A stretch of 64,000 bases of DNA from JBJYIN01 sp046237015 (GTDB lineage Bacteria; Pseudomonadota; Gammaproteobacteria; Enterobacterales; Enterobacteriaceae). A program made the translations under genes and the position numbers. This document shows, piece after piece, positions 27,042 to 36,113 of the stretch. Position 1 is the first letter of the stretch; every line of letters starts with the position of its first letter. The notes under the pieces are model-generated. The model was not told the origin of the DNA. It did not search any database and saw only the letters and a list, made by a program, of their open reading frames with translations. The stretch spans positions 124,001 to 188,000 of the forward strand of contig NZ_JBJYIN010000007.1 in NCBI RefSeq assembly GCF_046237015.1. Direction: 5' to 3'.

Positions 27042-29516
27042 TTATTTCTCGACAGGTTTAATCAACGTTAAAATAGTCGCTAATGATTCACGCTGCTCAG
27101 CGTTGACTTCTCGTCCCGCAGAATACCCAGCATTTTGGACAATCGTTTCATTCAAGCCGACTAACCAATCATAGATATAAAAAGCGGTATTGTTGGTTGG
27201 CGTCAATGATAGTTTAGTTAAACGCTGAGAAGCGCCGAAACTGACAGCTTGTTTCTCTGGTTTAGCAAAGATTTTATGGCCGCGATTAATTCGGCTGGCA
27301 GGGCGCAAGGCCTCTTCCATTTGCTGAAATCCTAACCAGGCGACGAAATCTCCCAGAACGGTGAGCACCCGGGAAACTTGACGGTCTGCCTTACTTTCAC
27401 GATGTACCCCCAGTTGTTCACTATCGACCAACATACCGACTAGCGCATCCTCAATACCCAGACGAATGCTGGCGGTGATGAGTTCTTCCACCAAAATCTC
27501 AATCGTCGTTTTTGTCACGCCCAGCAACTCGATCAGAGGCGCATTTTCAGGTAAGCCACGTAGATGGTTAATCCAATAGCGATAGACATGATGAGCGTAT
27601 TCCGCTTCGTATCCATGGTCGAGGGCTTGGACGGGAGAGGTCGACTGCGGCTCCAGATCGATCGGTTCGTCGGCAAACAGATCAATATCGATCCCGATAC
27701 CAAAAGGATCGACGCTGGCGGATGGCATTCCAACCTCTTCGGTTTCCGGATGATAAGTACCATATTCGGGTTGGTTTTGCTGCTTAAGATAGAGACGGCG
27801 TAGTTCATCACGAGAAGGGAGTAAGCGCTCCAGCAATTCTCCGTGTACGCCTGTTCTGGTCTGCAATGATTTCAATAGAATTTCAGCGATACGCTGTTTC
27901 TTTTCCGGACTATCGCTTTCAACGGGCAGGGACCAGTTACCCAGTAGATTATCCTTCAGATCACGCTGAACTTCGCTGAGTTGCTCACTAATGCGACCCA
28001 GCTTCACTTCGCGATGAACTTCAGTGCCTAGCCAGGTTGCCATTCGCGTGACGCCGCGTTTGTCCATTGCCAGCATGGTTCCCCATGCATCGCCGGGATT
28101 ACCGACATAACGTTGCACCGCAGCATCATAATTCTGTCCGTGGGTAATACGTCGATCAAACTTGGTTACCGCCCAAATCAGGCCGGGCTTACGATGGCTA
28201 CGGATTTGAGTATTTTCACCCTGGGTTTGTCTAACCCAGTGATCCAGCGCCTTACCAACGGTCTTAACCTCTTCGCGTTTGCCTGCCGCAGAACAAACCA
28301 TCAGGATATTCATTTCCTGATTATCGGTATAACGTTCTAGTAAATACGCTCGCTTGGCTCGCAGTAGCGTTTGTGCCAACGGATGACTCTCGGTGCCAGC
28401 GTTTTTTGCCGTTTCTGAGGTATCTTCTGGTTGTTCAATATCCCCGATGCCTGGGAAGTCCAGAATATCGACCTGTTCAAATAGTGCTTCGCGGGGGGCT
28501 GAATGTAGAGGAATCAACAATTCAACAGCTAGCATGGTCAATTCAGCCAACGATAATTCGACGGTTTTTCCGGCACGACCGTTTAATACCGGACGAACCA
28601 GTACGCCAGGATCGAATGTTGTATTAAGGCGAGCCAGCGTAGCGCCGTTAATAATGCCGTTAGCCGGTTGTTGCTCGTCATCGACCAAAATGCGTAGCGG
28701 TGCCAGCACCTTGCTGGTGCCGGAAAGATGCTGCAAGGTGTGGGCAAAATGGCGATAGGCCGCCGTCAGCGTTTTTAAATCTCCCCACAGTACGGAAAAC
28801 AAATGTGCGCGATCGTCGATGCTGAGATAAGGCGCTAACTCTACGGCTACCGGCCAGTAATGCGTTTCCAACTGTTTCTGGCGTTTGGCATCGTGACGAG
28901 CCAGATAATCCCATAGTTCGACGACTTCATCGCGAGTGAATCCTTCTACGGGTTCTGGCTGGCGATGCCGCAGCAACGTTTTCAAGTGCTCGGTAATATG
29001 GTACTCGTCCAATTCTTCAAACGAGGTTTCCTGATTAAGTTCATGCAGGAAAGCATTCGCCATAATTTTGCCGATATCTACTTCGCTAAGCAGTAGTAGT
29101 TGTACCGGGAACGATTTATTTTTCACGCCAGCCTGACGGCTAAAACGTGTAACTAACGCTGTCGTCTGATTCGTTGGGTTAATATTCGTCAAGAAATCGA
29201 GTTGTTGCCCTTCGAATGAAGTCTCCAGCTTACCGTTCTCTCCGGATGCTAGCGCAGAAATTAGATAAGATTTACCGGCCTGTGACAGGCCAAAGAATCC
29301 TATGGCGATCTCTTTGAGTGCGACATCTGCCAGGTGTTTGGCTTTGTTACGATGGCGACGTAGTTTGACAATCAGGCGATCGGCTTCTATATCAAGCCGT
29401 GGCGCATTTTGTCGCGTGTTCTCAACCCAGTCGATGGCCTGATCTACGCCCTCGGTGACAGCTTGTAGCTGGCTATGGAGTCGGCTGGAGAGTTGCTTGG
29501 GCGTTAATGGTCTCAT
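27042..29516 (-). CDS. srfC: SrfC-type dynamin-like GTPase, third gene of srfABC
   Basis: An 824-residue protein annotated in the literature as a putative virulence factor. The sequence shows a complete G-domain order: Walker A GLSQAGKSYL (76-85), G3 DFPGIG (353-358) and G4 TKFD (451-454), with a long insert between G1 and G3. A helical region follows, with an acidic linker near 600-640. This is a large dynamin-like or septin-type GTPase arrangement. No signal peptide or clear transmembrane segment, so probably cytosolic or peripherally membrane-bound. Its start overlaps the srfB stop by 4 bases (ATGA), so the two are made together. Confidence 0.9.
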   Translation of the reverse strand: MRPLTPKQLSSRLHSQLQAVTEGVDQAIDWVENTRQNAPRLDIEADRLIVKLRRHRNKAKHLADVALKEIAIGFFGLSQAGKSYLISALASGENGKLETSFEGQQLDFLTNINPTNQTTALVTRFSRQAGVKNKSFPVQLLLLSEVDIGKIMANAFLHELNQETSFEELDEYHITEHLKTLLRHRQPEPVEGFTRDEVVELWDYLARHDAKRQKQLETHYWPVAVELAPYLSIDDRAHLFSVLWGDLKTLTAAYRHFAHTLQHLSGTSKVLAPLRILVDDEQQPANGIINGATLARLNTTFDPGVLVRPVLNGRAGKTVELSLAELTMLAVELLIPLHSAPREALFEQVDILDFPGIGDIEQPEDTSETAKNAGTESHPLAQTLLRAKRAYLLERYTDNQEMNILMVCSAAGKREEVKTVGKALDHWVRQTQGENTQIRSHRKPGLIWAVTKFDRRITHGQNYDAAVQRYVGNPGDAWGTMLAMDKRGVTRMATWLGTEVHREVKLGRISEQLSEVQRDLKDNLLGNWSLPVESDSPEKKQRIAEILLKSLQTRTGVHGELLERLLPSRDELRRLYLKQQNQPEYGTYHPETEEVGMPSASVDPFGIGIDIDLFADEPIDLEPQSTSPVQALDHGYEAEYAHHVYRYWINHLRGLPENAPLIELLGVTKTTIEILVEELITASIRLGIEDALVGMLVDSEQLGVHRESKADRQVSRVLTVLGDFVAWLGFQQMEEALRPASRINRGHKIFAKPEKQAVSFGASQRLTKLSLTPTNNTAFYIYDWLVGLNETIVQNAGYSAGREVNAEQRESLATILTLIKPVEK

Positions 29517-32497
29517 TTTCTAAATACACTCCCACTATCGATCCAGTAATGTGTTGCGCCTGTTCCGTTAGCGGTTAAGGTGTTTAACTTAAGTCGTAAA
29601 TGCGCCGGGGGAATGGGCGTACCATCTTCCAGCTCGGCACTCGCGATTTCAAAGCGTTCGGGGCTATCCTGACCATCGCCTTTTGTGACGGCCAGTTTGA
29701 CGCGCAGAATGCTATCACCCACGACTTTTCTCGCTAAATCCTGATCGACAATCGATAACGTATACAGTGAAGAGGCAGGCCAGCGTTCGTTATCTAACTG
29801 ACGAAACCCCAGACAGAGGGAACCGCGAACCTGGAAACTGATATCGGGCTCCAGCTCAAAATCGGTTTCATCCAGATCGATATCGCTGTAATACACGTTA
29901 TCCGTCGTCAATGCGTTATTACTGTCCATCATGCCGAGATATCGGATGGTAGAATAGGGCTGAAAATCACCGACTTTGAAATAGAAACCAGGTAAACGCA
30001 GGTCAAGCGCCAGCAGACAGAGCATTGCCCCAACGGCGGCGGTCGATTTTGGGTTATCAATGCGCCCACGCTTATTGAACGGATACCAATCATTCGTGTG
30101 GTAACCATCCAGTGACAACATGCGGTTAATCGGTAACGGTTGTAAATGGCGGAACAACGCTTGAATACCGGGGAAGCGAGAAGGGCGTCCAGTCAGTAAC
30201 AAAATATCGCAGGAGTAGAGTGATACCACCTCGGACATCAGGCGCAGATTCTGCGTGATATTCATGCGGTTGGACAAGAATTCGCCGTGTAACTTGCTCA
30301 ACTTAAGGATGAGCGGCACGTGTAAAATATCAAATGGATTGTCATCAACGGGGAGTTCGCGTTGCACCTCCGTATTAATGTATTCCAGCACTTTTGGCGT
30401 GGGATGTTGCGCTAGCAGTTCGGCAAATGTTGATTCGATTTCGGCGCTGGTATCCAGTGGATCAAATCCCTCATAGGCTTCCAGAATCGAACGACCAATG
30501 GGAATAAAAATCTGCAATGTGACCTGTTGGCGCAGCGTAAGCTGTCCGTCCATACGGCCTTCATGACCAAACAGCTTTGCCATTAGGGCGTCAGGGCTGG
30601 GTACCCCTGCATTCTTCAACGCGGCATGCAATGCAGGCAGAACATACAACTGGATGACATCAAGCAGGATGTCATCTCCGGCGACTTTAAAGCCTTCGCG
30701 GAACAGCAAACGCGGAATAATTTTAACGTTGTTGCCGACACCGTCATCCAACAGATACTGAGTAATAGCCAGGTCTGTTGTCCCGCCGCCAATATCAATT
30801 GACGCAATGCGCAGGGTTTTCCCCGCAGGTTCGCCTTCAGCCAGTTCTTTATCTGGACGTGCCATGCTGGCAAAGAAATCCTCAGCCCGTCCACCAAAAT
30901 TGACCTGTGCTTCGTTATAGAGATACACCATTTGCCCGCAGGTTGCCTCATCCCATTCGATTTGCACTTCCGGTACGGGAACCCGGCTTTTTTGTTTATC
31001 TAATGGTGTCGTAAAATCGTCATCCATCGGGTGCCAATTCATGGCCTTCCACACCAGCGCGATAGCTTCGTGCATACGGCGACGGAAAATCTCACGTTCT
31101 GGCTTCGGCATGGCGGAAGGTAATGTCAGAATAATATGACGTAACTGACGCGGTGCCGAGGTGTGGATCATTTTCAACCGCTGTGCGGCGCTATTCATCT
31201 GCATCATTGCCTGAACTAAAAGTTCAGAGAGCATAAATGTCATGATGGAACTGCGACTGTAATGCGGAGAAAAGACCGGTAAACGCTCATCTAATGGCTG
31301 ATCGTATAACGGTTGGCCTTCGTCGTTGAGCAGGATGGTTAATGGCATAGCGGTTGCTAACGGTTCATTTGGTGACTGTCCGTCAGACTGACTGAAACGC
31401 CAACCGGGTGCATAGCTTTCTTCATCCCACAGATAACGACGTGGACTGGAGATCCCTGTCGAACCTTCTGTTCCCTGACGCAATAGCGCCATTCGGCTGG
31501 CTTCACGACCCACGCGGGTAATCGATGGCCAGATAAAGGCATCATCGCGACCGCTTTCTACCGAGAAATTCTGCTTACCAAATTTTGCCTGGGCGAACTC
31601 GACGCGGCTTTCGAACAGTTCGTTATAGAGATAGTGAGGCTCACCCAGATCGCGCAGTTGTAGCTCGTAAGTCTGTTTGAGACCGTTACTCTCATCAGCA
31701 TGATCTTCAACCAGAATACCGCAGGTGTGTGAGTTACCGACGTCAAGAATCAGGTCCACATTGACCGCTGGTTCTTGCAACGTATTCGTATTAATGCGTA
31801 TTTCTGGCACGGATAGTTGGTTACCCAACATATCCAACAAATTCATATAGTGAGCCTGATACTCAAACCCTCGGAGTGCCGTTTTTATATCGCGGGCATC
31901 CCGTTTCTCTCGTTCACTCGCCTGCTGAGTGAAGATCTCTCTCAACCAGCCATCCACCCAGGTTTGGTCCAGAAACTCACCTAACTCATCGCTATGGTAG
32001 GCTAAGGCAAAGCTGCCACCGGTTTTAATGTCATTTTCATTCGGTGCCAGCGCTTCATAAGGATGGCCTTCCGGATAGACCTTGGTATCAAACGCGAGGC
32101 AGATACGGTGCGTGTTACCATCTTGATCCGGCGTATCCAGTTCAAGTATTTGCACCCGAGCCCAATTATCCGGCCCGCCCATAAAAGTACGTGGCGGATT
32201 GAATCGCAGGAACGGAAGCGGTAGCCAGACTTTTTCCAATAGCTTCAGCGATTGTTCGAGTGAAATACTCAGTTCTGGCTTGACGACTTCAGGCAAACCA
32301 ACGGGCGAAGGCAATAAATATTTATCTGTCTGTTCATCGTATATCAGGCGAAGCAGGGGCCCGTTCGCGCTTTTACGCACATATTTGTTAGACGAATCCG
32401 CACTTGCTTGTGGTTTTAACGCGAAATCCAGAAACTGGATTCCGCTGTCCTGAATCAGCGTAATTTTTTGTTTGTAATCAGTAATCGTTGCCAGCAT
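29513..32497 (-). CDS. srfB: SrfB-type actin/Hsp70-fold ATPase, second gene of srfABC
   Basis: A 994-residue protein. Two phosphate-binding loops of the actin/Hsp70 superfamily are visible: LDVGNSHTCG at 251-260 and DIGGGTTD at 568-575. An adenosine-type motif LLLTGRPSRFPGI lies at 766-778. The first ~240 residues and the last ~170 look like separate domains that I cannot name. It is therefore an ATPase of the ParM/DnaK type rather than a classical effector. It overlaps srfA by one base (TAATG) and srfC by four, so the three subunits form one translational unit. Confidence 0.9.
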   Translation of the reverse strand: MLATITDYKQKITLIQDSGIQFLDFALKPQASADSSNKYVRKSANGPLLRLIYDEQTDKYLLPSPVGLPEVVKPELSISLEQSLKLLEKVWLPLPFLRFNPPRTFMGGPDNWARVQILELDTPDQDGNTHRICLAFDTKVYPEGHPYEALAPNENDIKTGGSFALAYHSDELGEFLDQTWVDGWLREIFTQQASEREKRDARDIKTALRGFEYQAHYMNLLDMLGNQLSVPEIRINTNTLQEPAVNVDLILDVGNSHTCGILVEDHADESNGLKQTYELQLRDLGEPHYLYNELFESRVEFAQAKFGKQNFSVESGRDDAFIWPSITRVGREASRMALLRQGTEGSTGISSPRRYLWDEESYAPGWRFSQSDGQSPNEPLATAMPLTILLNDEGQPLYDQPLDERLPVFSPHYSRSSIMTFMLSELLVQAMMQMNSAAQRLKMIHTSAPRQLRHIILTLPSAMPKPEREIFRRRMHEAIALVWKAMNWHPMDDDFTTPLDKQKSRVPVPEVQIEWDEATCGQMVYLYNEAQVNFGGRAEDFFASMARPDKELAEGEPAGKTLRIASIDIGGGTTDLAITQYLLDDGVGNNVKIIPRLLFREGFKVAGDDILLDVIQLYVLPALHAALKNAGVPSPDALMAKLFGHEGRMDGQLTLRQQVTLQIFIPIGRSILEAYEGFDPLDTSAEIESTFAELLAQHPTPKVLEYINTEVQRELPVDDNPFDILHVPLILKLSKLHGEFLSNRMNITQNLRLMSEVVSLYSCDILLLTGRPSRFPGIQALFRHLQPLPINRMLSLDGYHTNDWYPFNKRGRIDNPKSTAAVGAMLCLLALDLRLPGFYFKVGDFQPYSTIRYLGMMDSNNALTTDNVYYSDIDLDETDFELEPDISFQVRGSLCLGFRQLDNERWPASSLYTLSIVDQDLARKVVGDSILRVKLAVTKGDGQDSPERFEIASAELEDGTPIPPAHLRLKLNTLTANGTGATHYWIDSGSVFRK

Positions 32498-33954
32498 TAG
32501 GATTTACTCTCACGCTTTATCGTCATAGGGAAGACCGAGTCAGCGTCGTAACGACCGATGCACTCTGCGGCGCCAGCGCCTTGTTTACACACGAGTTCCG
32601 GCATCTGGAAACGGGAGTTATCGCTGCAACGCGCTTTGGTTCGGCTGTTGATAACCAAATTCCCCGAGCTCATTAATCCAGCTTCAATATCCACTCGACA
32701 AGTGACACCGTCACCATGTGTAATCCGCGCAGTTCCTTTACCGTTCCTGATTTGATATCTCAGGCTTGGTGGTCTGCCCGTGATCGGAGGGGATTTTGCA
32801 TCCACTGAGACACGCCAGTTTCCATTCAGGAAGTTAATCGATCCAATACGAACCGCATCGGCAGGCATAACCAGATCGTCTTTACCCGCCGGAGGAACGA
32901 CAGGAGCCTCGGGAACCGGTGTTGGCTCCGCTGGTGCGGCAGCTATTTCTTTTGGTTCGGCAGTAGCAAGCGACGGAGACGGTGGTGCAACTGGTTTCTC
33001 AGCAACTGTCGTTTCTGCTGCTGGTGGAGAAACCGGTGTGGCTTTTTCGACTGAGGGTACGGTTTCTGGCGGTACACTTTCGGAGGGTATTTTTTCCGAC
33101 TGTTCTACGGTCTTTTCTACTTCAGGCGAAGGAACCGATGTTGATGACGGTAGTGCCCGTTTTTCCGGTTTTACGGTTGCAGCGATGGATGAGGCGTCTT
33201 GTGTAGCCTGATGGTCTGACATGCAACCACGAATCTGAAGAGACAGTATCGCCATCAGTCCGGCAGCAGGCAGCAACCACCACATACGTAGCCATGGGCT
33301 ACGTGCTGTTGTAATCGCAACGTCAGGGGCTGGAATCGGTTCTGGCTTGATGACCGGGGTCGGTTTTGACTCAGATGCCTCTGGGACAGTCGGCACTTCT
33401 GGCGTTTCGTCATCTTCCGGCGTCGTAACATAAGCAGCCGCTGGGGAAACAAAAACCGGTTCTTTCTCTTTTTCTGCCGGGCGCAGGCAATCAAGAGCAT
33501 CGGAACGTGATTTTTTATCCAGATTGACGAATCCCCAGAAGGTCAATACCGGTTTACCGTCCACCAAATAAACATGGTTCGGCCCTGGGAATTGAATAGT
33601 TTTAGCCAGCAGGACACCAAACAGTTTCTGACCTGATTTTTCCGCATGCTGTGCTTTTTGGCTAATCTCAGCCACGGAAGCTTGGTAGGTTTCCAGTTGT
33701 TTCAGGGCAGCACTGCGTTCTTCTTCACTGGCTGCAATCCACGAAGTCACTTTACCGTCAATGGGTGAATACCAGTCAATCCTATCGCCGCTTTCATTGG
33801 GCTGGGGGATGGCCAGACAGTCTGCGATTTGTTGCTGTTTCCTGAGACGTAATGTTTCCCGTAGTTGAAGTGCTGAGGCGTAAACTGGCTGACCATTTTC
33901 GCCCAATGCCAGAAAGTCATCCAAACTCCCACTACGTAAAAATAATTTTGCCAC
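32497..33954 (-). CDS. srfA: SrfA-type Pro-rich single-pass membrane protein, first gene of srfABC
   Basis: A 485-residue protein that starts with GTG (complement of 33952-33954) after an AAAGG box. Layout: cytosolic N-domain (1-160), a Pro/Glu-rich linker (165-215), one transmembrane helix (about 221-240), and a long Pro/Ala/Glu/Val-rich linker (about 250-355). A C-terminal domain (365-485) with four or more Cys (near 419, 443, 456, 465) is probably periplasmic and disulphide-bonded. The topology suggests an anchor linking the cytosolic SrfB and SrfC ATPase/GTPase to the envelope (inference). Confidence 0.88.
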   Translation of the reverse strand: MAKLFLRSGSLDDFLALGENGQPVYASALQLRETLRLRKQQQIADCLAIPQPNESGDRIDWYSPIDGKVTSWIAASEEERSAALKQLETYQASVAEISQKAQHAEKSGQKLFGVLLAKTIQFPGPNHVYLVDGKPVLTFWGFVNLDKKSRSDALDCLRPAEKEKEPVFVSPAAAYVTTPEDDETPEVPTVPEASESKPTPVIKPEPIPAPDVAITTARSPWLRMWWLLPAAGLMAILSLQIRGCMSDHQATQDASSIAATVKPEKRALPSSTSVPSPEVEKTVEQSEKIPSESVPPETVPSVEKATPVSPPAAETTVAEKPVAPPSPSLATAEPKEIAAAPAEPTPVPEAPVVPPAGKDDLVMPADAVRIGSINFLNGNWRVSVDAKSPPITGRPPSLRYQIRNGKGTARITHGDGVTCRVDIEAGLMSSGNLVINSRTKARCSDNSRFQMPELVCKQGAGAAECIGRYDADSVFPMTIKRESKS

Positions 33955-34206
33955 GCAAAAGAGACCTTTTGTAATAAATGCCTAAGGCAGAAAATAGAGT
34001 GTAACTTGCGACAGGATATACTGTAGTACCCATGATGGTGAATCAAACGCTTAAAGAAGTGACAAAATTAACAAATATTTAAGCCATAGATGGCATAAAA
34101 ATCGGTACTAAGGAAGAAAAAATCGTGATTGTTCCATTTCACCAATAAAAGCTGGCGAAAGAGGAACAAGACGGAAAGCGAAAACGATATGGTTTAGTGA
34201 TTGATG

Positions 34207-34473
34207 TTAACGTCGGCCTCGGTGGTTGGTATTCGCCGACCATTCATATGTCGCTGAAACGTCAGGTTTAAACTTATTCTTTTTCTTTTCAGCCCGGGAT
34301 TTTTTCGCTGCCGCCTCACGTTCCTGCATTAACTTATCAATGTAATCGTCTTTTATACGGTTATTTTCAGCGTTAGTCAGCGTACGTCCCAGCTTTTTCC
34401 TTTCTTGATCGAGCCGTGTCTTTAACTGACGTTGCTCGCTCTCTGTCATATCTTTTTGGGTTAATCGAGGCAT
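34207..34473 (-). CDS. Small, highly charged, helix-rich hypothetical protein
   Basis: An 88-residue protein rich in Lys, Arg, Glu and Gln with no hydrophobic core segment, and a basic C-terminus ending RGRR. Mostly helical (EQRQLKTRLDQERKKLGR, then KLMQEREAAAKKSRAEKKK), it may bind nucleic acid or ribosomes, but this is a guess. The start at 34473 (MPRLTQKDM) is supported by an AGGAGA box; the longer ATG at 34491 is less likely. It resembles a conserved enterobacterial small protein that I cannot name. Confidence 0.7.
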   Translation of the reverse strand: MPRLTQKDMTESEQRQLKTRLDQERKKLGRTLTNAENNRIKDDYIDKLMQEREAAAKKSRAEKKKNKFKPDVSATYEWSANTNHRGRR

Positions 34474-34819
34474 CGTATTTCTCCTGTTCAAGAAGGCGGT
34501 TTCATTGTAGAGGAAAAGCTTGGATGGGTCATAAAAATCAATAGCGAGTTGATCGGAAGCGGAAACAACAGCGTATCGTGCCTTATCTGACGTTAATTGT
34601 TACGTTGGATTTTTAATGTTGTGTTGCTCTATTTGGGTGATGGCGTTAAAAATAATTTAACTTATGTCATGAAAAAACAATAGAATTGGTTCTGATGCTT
34701 GCATCCAAACGCTGCAATGGCGTGGTGAAAATTTAACAATAAGAACATTGGACCATGAACGAGGTGGGTACACGTGTTCCAGATGCATGTCGTGTTCTGA
34801 ATAAACTGGGAGTTAAACA
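34474..34819. other. 346-base intergenic region upstream of cybC
   Basis: AT-rich region between divergent genes; no ORF or RNA recognised. Should hold both promoters. GGGAGTTAA supplies the cybC ribosome site. Confidence 0.4.
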
Positions 34820-35215
34820 ATGAATAGCGTAACCAAAATCTGTTTTTCGGTCTTGCTGGCCAGTAGCTTAATGGTGCCTACTTTCGTCAATGCGACGGTT
34901 GCGGCGGATATGCGAACGATGCAAGAGAGTTATGTCAGTGCAAGTAAGTCTGAAGATATTGCTACATTAAAAGCAGCACTGACGACGTTTCGCGATAGTG
35001 TTACCCGTGCCAAAACTCAGGTGCCACCGGATTTTGCTAATCAACCTGCTGATGGACCGGACAGAAAAGCCTACGTAGAAGGTTTGGATAAACTTTTGGA
35101 GAAAGTCGACAGTGCACTGACATTAGCCAATGAAGGCAAGTTAAAAGAGGCTAAAGCATCCCTTTCGGATATCGTTTTACTAAGAAATGAATATCATAAA
35201 AAAATGAGAGGGTAA
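34820..35215 (+). CDS. cybC: Soluble cytochrome b562 (CybC-like)
   Basis: A 131-residue periplasmic four-helix cytochrome with a signal peptide (about 24 residues). The haem ligands of E. coli cytochrome b562 are a Met near the mature N-terminus and a His near the C-terminus. Here ADMRTMQESY and RNEYHKKMRG supply both, and LALANEGK-like and PPDFANQPADGP segments match the family. An electron carrier of uncertain partner. Confidence 0.88.
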   Translation: MNSVTKICFSVLLASSLMVPTFVNATVAADMRTMQESYVSASKSEDIATLKAALTTFRDSVTRAKTQVPPDFANQPADGPDRKAYVEGLDKLLEKVDSALTLANEGKLKEAKASLSDIVLLRNEYHKKMRG

Positions 35216-35441
35216 GTTAAAAGGGGACGTTATCGGGTGCCATTAATGTGTTGTATCCGGCAAATACTCATTCAGATTCTCATAGGCGATAGTGTAAAGC
35301 ATGTGCTATCGCCTGTGGCGAACGTAACTGGCGTTTGGTAACAAGTGGTTTTATTATCGCCTTTTGAACCATCAAGACTGCGCCCCCGAAAGGAATGACG
35401 ATGATACAAAATCGAGGACAATTCTGGCTAAGGATAACCGG

Positions 35442-35996
35442 ATGACGTCACCTTTACGCGATTCAATGAACGATAGCAAAGATACGCAGTACAGAATTCT
35501 TGAAGCGACGCTGGAGGTCATACTGGATCACGGTGTAAGAGGGGCGACGTATCGCAGAATTGCGGGAAAAGCCGGGTTATCACCGGGAACGCTGACTTAT
35601 CGCTACAGTAGTATTGAAATGCTACTGAATCGTGCATTCGCTTACATGGTCGATGGTATTTCTCGCGAATTCCGTGTCCGTCTGGAACAGGCTAAAGATA
35701 TAGATGGCGCGCGTGAAGCCGTGGTCGATCTGATCTGTGGGGATATTTGGGCGACACCTCGGCATCTGACGTTAAGTTTTGAACTTTATGCGCTGGCATC
35801 GCGTAAAGAAGAATACCGACTGATATTGCAAGAGTGGATGACACGTAGCAGGGAATCACTTCATCTCCATTTTAGTATTGCTACCGCTTGTTCTCTGGAT
35901 GCAATGATAGAAGGATATACCATTCATAACTACTTGAATAACGACGTTGTTAGCCGTGAGGATATATTGGACACGGTGGTGAAACTGACGTCCTGA
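35442..35996 (+). CDS. TetR family regulator (RcdA/YbjK-like), probable repressor of the next gene
   Basis: A 184-residue TetR-type protein with an N-terminal helix-turn-helix (HGVRGATYRRIAGKAGLSPGTLTYRYSS) and a divergent ligand-binding half. The ATG at 35442 has an AAGGA box 7 bases upstream; in-frame starts lie further up (35364) and downstream (35466). Together with the adjacent MFS gene it recalls the E. coli pair ybjK(rcdA)/ybjJ, but here the two genes run in tandem. A perfect 9-2-9 palindrome lies between them. Confidence 0.82.
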   Translation: MTSPLRDSMNDSKDTQYRILEATLEVILDHGVRGATYRRIAGKAGLSPGTLTYRYSSIEMLLNRAFAYMVDGISREFRVRLEQAKDIDGAREAVVDLICGDIWATPRHLTLSFELYALASRKEEYRLILQEWMTRSRESLHLHFSIATACSLDAMIEGYTIHNYLNNDVVSREDILDTVVKLTS

Positions 35997-36074
35997 CACT
36001 ATATTTCACGTTTTTCCTATTGATAAAGTGCGTAATGAAACTGGTGTAAAATCGGTTGTATTCGTGCGATAGTT

Positions 36075-36094
36075 ATTCGTACAAATGTACGAAT
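36075..36094. promoter_or_regulatory. Perfect inverted repeat, likely TetR operator
   Basis: 9-bp arms ATTCGTACA/TGTACGAAT separated by AA, 20 bases before the MFS start codon. Size and symmetry fit a TetR-family dimer site controlling the transporter gene. Confidence 0.65.
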
Positions 36095-36113
36095 TCTGTT
36101 TAAAGACGAGAAC

